Below are positions 61,125 to 64,000 of a DNA stretch of 64,000 nt, in pieces (within the stretch, counting starts at the first letter, position 1; each line of letters begins with the position of its first letter). This stretch comes from Simiduia curdlanivorans (GTDB lineage Bacteria; Pseudomonadota; Gammaproteobacteria; Pseudomonadales; Cellvibrionaceae): positions 2,048,501 through 2,112,500 of the forward strand of contig NZ_JAUFQG010000004.1 in assembly GCF_030409605.1 (NCBI RefSeq). Reading direction: 5' to 3'. The translations under genes were made by a program, and so were the position numbers. The notes beneath the pieces were generated by a model. The model ran no database searches. It worked only from the letters and a program-made list of their open reading frames with translations, and was not told the DNA's origin.

Positions 61125-61985
61125 TTAATACATCAGCACCACGGCTATATGCACTAGGAGCAGGCACATAAACGCCAGCGATAACAACAAGTGTAGCTGT
61201 AGCCAGTGTCCGAGCAAGCTTTCTACAATGAGTGCTTTGCGGCTGCGCCGAAGTAGTTCTTGCCGGGTTTGGCACAAGGCTAATATTTGGTCTGTGCGTG
61301 GACTCGAGTCCTCGGCCTGTTGATGTCGCAACCAATTGAGTAAGGCTTGCTGGTCTGGGTTGACGCGCAGGCTATAGCTGCTGCCGTCTGGAAGTAGCAG
61401 GGTGGAGTTGTCACTGCTGAATAGCGCTTGGCGCAAATTAGTCGGCAGTGCCGTGCGCTGCAGTGCCGAAAGGGTGGTGCGGTAAATGCTGGGGTCGGTA
61501 CTTTTTGCCAGTTCAATCAGCCTTTGATCTAGGTGTTGAAGGGCTTGGCGCAACTTGCCGTAACCGCCGCCCTCGCTTAAGGCGCGCAGTTTTTGCGGGT
61601 GGCTGCTGTAGGCGTAAATGCCGTAGCAACCCGAAGCCACATCGGCTACTAACAGGATAAACAGCGCTAGGTGTAAGCCGTTGCCAATTTGAAATCCGGT
61701 GTGTAACAGCGTCAGCGGCAGCAGTGAGAAACCTAGATAAAAATGCACAGCCAGCCAAGCCTGCTGTGAGCCGAGCCAAGAGATCCACCAACGGCGTTTG
61801 GCCCCCAAGCCTAGAAGTACGAGGACTAGACCGGCCGCCACACAGCCCAGCAGATACCCCATAAGGGTGTCGCCATTGCGCGGCCCCACGGGGTAATAAA
61901 GCAGGTAGCCGAATAGCGCCAGCAGCAAACCGAGCGCCGAGAGTTTTAAATAGCGGTAGCCGCCGTATTGCCAAATAGTGTTCAT
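61125..61985 (-). CDS. Putative di-haem b-type membrane cytochrome
   Basis: A 286-residue membrane protein with about five helices: ~13-32, 40-61, 76-99, 103-126 and 261-286. Two helices each contain a pair of His 14 residues apart (His81/His95 and His265/His279), the H-x13-H spacing that coordinates two stacked b haems in ferric reductases, NADPH oxidases and cytochrome b. A soluble loop (~130-255) has LLLPDGSSYSLRVNPDQQ. Stop of the upstream FAD/FeS gene overlaps its start by four bases. No named family recognised. Confidence 0.7.
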   Translation of the reverse strand: MNTIWQYGGYRYLKLSALGLLLALFGYLLYYPVGPRNGDTLMGYLLGCVAAGLVLVLLGLGAKRRWWISWLGSQQAWLAVHFYLGFSLLPLTLLHTGFQIGNGLHLALFILLVADVASGCYGIYAYSSHPQKLRALSEGGGYGKLRQALQHLDQRLIELAKSTDPSIYRTTLSALQRTALPTNLRQALFSSDNSTLLLPDGSSYSLRVNPDQQALLNWLRHQQAEDSSPRTDQILALCQTRQELLRRSRKALIVESLLGHWLQLHLLLSLAFMCLLLVHIAVVLMY

Positions 61986-64000
61986 GCGACGTTAATCAAG
62001 GGGATGAGTTGATCGGCGCTCATGCGTTGTGCCGCGCCGGTCGGGCAGGCTTGTACGCAGGCAGGGCCATCGATTCGAGATTGGCACAGGTCGCATTTAA
62101 CCGCTTTCGTGGGGCCGAGTTTAGGCGCGCTAAAGGGGTTTAATTTGTCCAACCAGTGGTCGTCGTTGGTGCGCGCCATAGCGATGGCGCCAAAGGGGCA
62201 AAAGCTGGCGCAATTGCCGCAGCCGATGCAGGTGTCGGCAATTTGGATGCTGCCATCTTCGGCCCGACTAATGGCGTCGGCCGGGCAATCTTTCATGCAA
62301 TAAGCCTGCTGGCAGTGGCGGCAGGAGCCGGGCAGGTGGGCATTGGCGAAGACGTCACCCTGAGCGCGGTTGACCCGAGAAATACCTTGGTGGGTGGCGG
62401 CGCAAGCGGTTTCACAATTGTCGCAACCGACGCACTTATCTTTGTCGATAACTAAAATATTGTTGGCGTTAGCCAGTTGTTCTGTTTCAAAAAATTCAAC
62501 CACGGACGTTTTGACTTGTTGGTGTGTTTGACTTTCCTGTTGCGCCAGTTGGCGCAGTTGTTGATGGTTGCCGGCCAGTAGTGCAAGCAATTCATCGGCC
62601 GGCAGGCAGTAGAGTTGCAGCTGGCTGCTGGCGCTTTTAAAGCCTACCTCAGGTTGCTCACCCAGAGCTTGTTCAATACCGATAAAATTGCCGGCAGGCA
62701 CCAGAGTTTGGCCTGTGGCGCAATCAAATTGTGCTGCGCCACTGACAATAAAGCCGACTTGATTGGCGAGGCTGAAGCTGTCGTCGCGGCTAACATTTTT
62801 AATCTGCCCGCGTTGAAATAGCAGCTGAAATAATTTGTCGGGTATGAGCTGGTCGAGCTTGCGCTGAATGATACGGGACAAATAAATTTGCACCAGCAGG
62901 CGCCAAAAAGCCGGCTCTTCAGACCAGGCCGCTTCCAACTGAAAGCGTGGAAAGCTGATGACCGCGAGTTGATTCAGCGCGGTAATATCGTCGCTCACCG
63001 GGCGCCTGGAAAGCAGTGAAAACTCGCCAAACATTTGCCCCGCCTGCAGGCCTTTGGCTTCGGCCGAGGGCTTGCCAATTTGAGCGCTGCCTTGCAGCAC
63101 GAGCGACAGTGACTCGGCGTACTGGCCTTTTTTAAGCACCACTTGACCGACCGAATAACGCCGCACACTCACCTTTTCTAGCAGCCGAATAAGGATGCGC
63201 GTGGGTAGGTTTTTAAAGCCTTTTTGCTGCCTTAACCAAGTTAATAAGTGCGCCGGTTTTAGGCTAACGCCTGCGCTAAAGAGCTTGTGTTGCAGCGCCT
63301 CGAAGGCGATGGGGCTGGCTGGCTCACCGCACAGGTGTTGCACCACGTTATAGCCTTGGTTAATGCCGGGTTTGATCAGGGCTTCACCGCTTAGGGCGCC
63401 GATTACGTACAGGCCTTTGCGATTGGATTGGTTGTGCTCGTCCAGCATCGGGTATTGGCTAGTACCGCTAAAGTTTAAGCCCCATTGTTCTAAGGCAATA
63501 CGGGGTGACTGGCTGCCGATCCGCACCAGCAGTTGATCGGCCACTAAGCGCCGCGCTTGGCCATCGCAGCTGATGTGCAGGCGAAGGCTCTCGCCTTTTT
63601 TATCTAGCCGTTCTATGCGTACGTGATCCAGCTGGCGCAGCCGGTTGTTATCGACCGCCTGTTGGAATCTCTCGCGGTTGGCCGGTTTTGCTTTGGGGAA
63701 GCCTTGGCCTCGGTTGAGTAACAAAACCTGATTGTGCTGGCTCAGGAGCAGTGCATCTTCTAAGGCGGAGTCGCCAGCACCCACCAGCAAAATTCGTTGG
63801 CCCTGCCAGCCTTGGGACGGCACTTGGTAGTGAATGTCTACTGTGTCGGCACCGGCTGCCGCTAGGGTGTTGGGGTTGCCGCGGGTGCCAAAAGCCAGCA
63901 CTAGATGTTCGGCGTGGTAGTGTTCACCGGTTTGGGTTTGCAGGCTAAAGCTGGGGTGCTCGCCTTCAAGGTGCACGACAGACTGGTTGCAGCGTAACTC
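61982..64000 (-). CDS. FAD/NAD(P)H oxidoreductase with two cNMP-binding-like domains and four 4Fe-4S motifs (5' partial)
   Basis: The frame is open to the window edge, so the N-terminus lies beyond 64000; about 673 residues are visible. In order: a thioredoxin-reductase-like part with the NADPH-binding GAGDSALEDALLL and the C-terminal FAD motif GLYVIGALSGEALIKPGINQGY; two cyclic-nucleotide-binding-like domains (RYSVGQVVLKKGQYAE...GQMFGEFSLLSRRPVSD, then a shorter, diverged one); and a ferredoxin part with four Cys sets (CVGCDNCETAC, CRHCQQAYCMKDC, CIGCGNCASFC, CDLC...CVQAC), as in DmsB/NrfC. It would take electrons from NAD(P)H and hand them to the membrane cytochrome encoded next. Confidence 0.88.
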   Translation of the reverse strand, partial: ELRCNQSVVHLEGEHPSFSLQTQTGEHYHAEHLVLAFGTRGNPNTLAAAGADTVDIHYQVPSQGWQGQRILLVGAGDSALEDALLLSQHNQVLLLNRGQGFPKAKPANRERFQQAVDNNRLRQLDHVRIERLDKKGESLRLHISCDGQARRLVADQLLVRIGSQSPRIALEQWGLNFSGTSQYPMLDEHNQSNRKGLYVIGALSGEALIKPGINQGYNVVQHLCGEPASPIAFEALQHKLFSAGVSLKPAHLLTWLRQQKGFKNLPTRILIRLLEKVSVRRYSVGQVVLKKGQYAESLSLVLQGSAQIGKPSAEAKGLQAGQMFGEFSLLSRRPVSDDITALNQLAVISFPRFQLEAAWSEEPAFWRLLVQIYLSRIIQRKLDQLIPDKLFQLLFQRGQIKNVSRDDSFSLANQVGFIVSGAAQFDCATGQTLVPAGNFIGIEQALGEQPEVGFKSASSQLQLYCLPADELLALLAGNHQQLRQLAQQESQTHQQVKTSVVEFFETEQLANANNILVIDKDKCVGCDNCETACAATHQGISRVNRAQGDVFANAHLPGSCRHCQQAYCMKDCPADAISRAEDGSIQIADTCIGCGNCASFCPFGAIAMARTNDDHWLDKLNPFSAPKLGPTKAVKCDLCQSRIDGPACVQACPTGAAQRMSADQLIPLINVA

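Overview
The window is chromosomal DNA from a gammaproteobacterium. The gene orders resemble those of Pseudomonas and the marine Cellvibrionales-type bacteria: the 3' end of the division/cell-wall cluster (murC-ddl-ftsQ-ftsA-ftsZ-lpxC), then M23 peptidase-secA-argJ-nudix, then yacG-coaE-pilD-pilC-pilB facing pilA, then nadC, a DUF1631 gene, ampD and ampE. A PEP-CTERM protein, an AlkB-type alkane hydroxylase and multihaem cytochromes suggest an environmental, probably marine, aerobe. The taxonomic placement is inference from synteny and protein content only.

Layout. 1-13.2 kb: essential genes on the + strand (peptidoglycan precursor synthesis, divisome, lipid A, protein export, arginine synthesis, nucleotide sanitation). 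13.2-18.7 kb: type IV pilus biogenesis on the - strand and the major pilin on the + strand behind a clear sigma-54 promoter. 18.76-22.4 kb: a nest of decayed mobile DNA between pilA and nadC. It holds a possible group II intron 5' end directly after the pilA terminator, a dead IS1182-type element with recognisable inverted repeats, a deleted group II intron with a truncated reverse transcriptase, and an orphan gene fragment. 22.4-34.7 kb: nadC, a retropepsin-like protease, DUF1631, ampD/ampE, a degenerate Y1-transposase-like protein, yajQ, an ABC exporter, an AmpG-like permease, an alkyltransferase-like protein and a DUF481 outer-membrane protein. AmpD, AmpE and AmpG together point to muropeptide recycling.

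34.8-46.4 kb: fxsA, groES-groEL behind a sigma-32-like promoter, an NrtR-like Nudix regulator, an exported M14-type deacylase overlapping an alkaline phosphatase, a diguanylate cyclase, and a pirin/azoreductase pair divergent from a LysR regulator. 46.9-56 kb: a YfaZ-like barrel protein, alkB, a DUF4124 protein, a PEP-CTERM protein, a truncated haemoglobin, a likely exported three-gene set (cytochrome c, FAD lactone oxidase, DSD1-type PLP protein), a YciC-like membrane protein and a TetR regulator. 56-59.5 kb: a tightly overlapped molybdenum cofactor operon (mobB-moaB-moeA-DUF1244-MOSC).

59.5-64 kb holds the most interesting module: three - strand genes that look like a complete trans-membrane electron conduit. 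In transcription order they are an FAD/NAD(P)H reductase with two cyclic-nucleotide-binding-like domains and four 4Fe-4S motifs (running off the window end), a membrane protein with two helices each carrying an H-x13-H pair (as in di-haem b cytochromes), and a membrane-anchored decahaem cytochrome with an FHA-like cytoplasmic head. No rRNA, tRNA or CRISPR array was seen.
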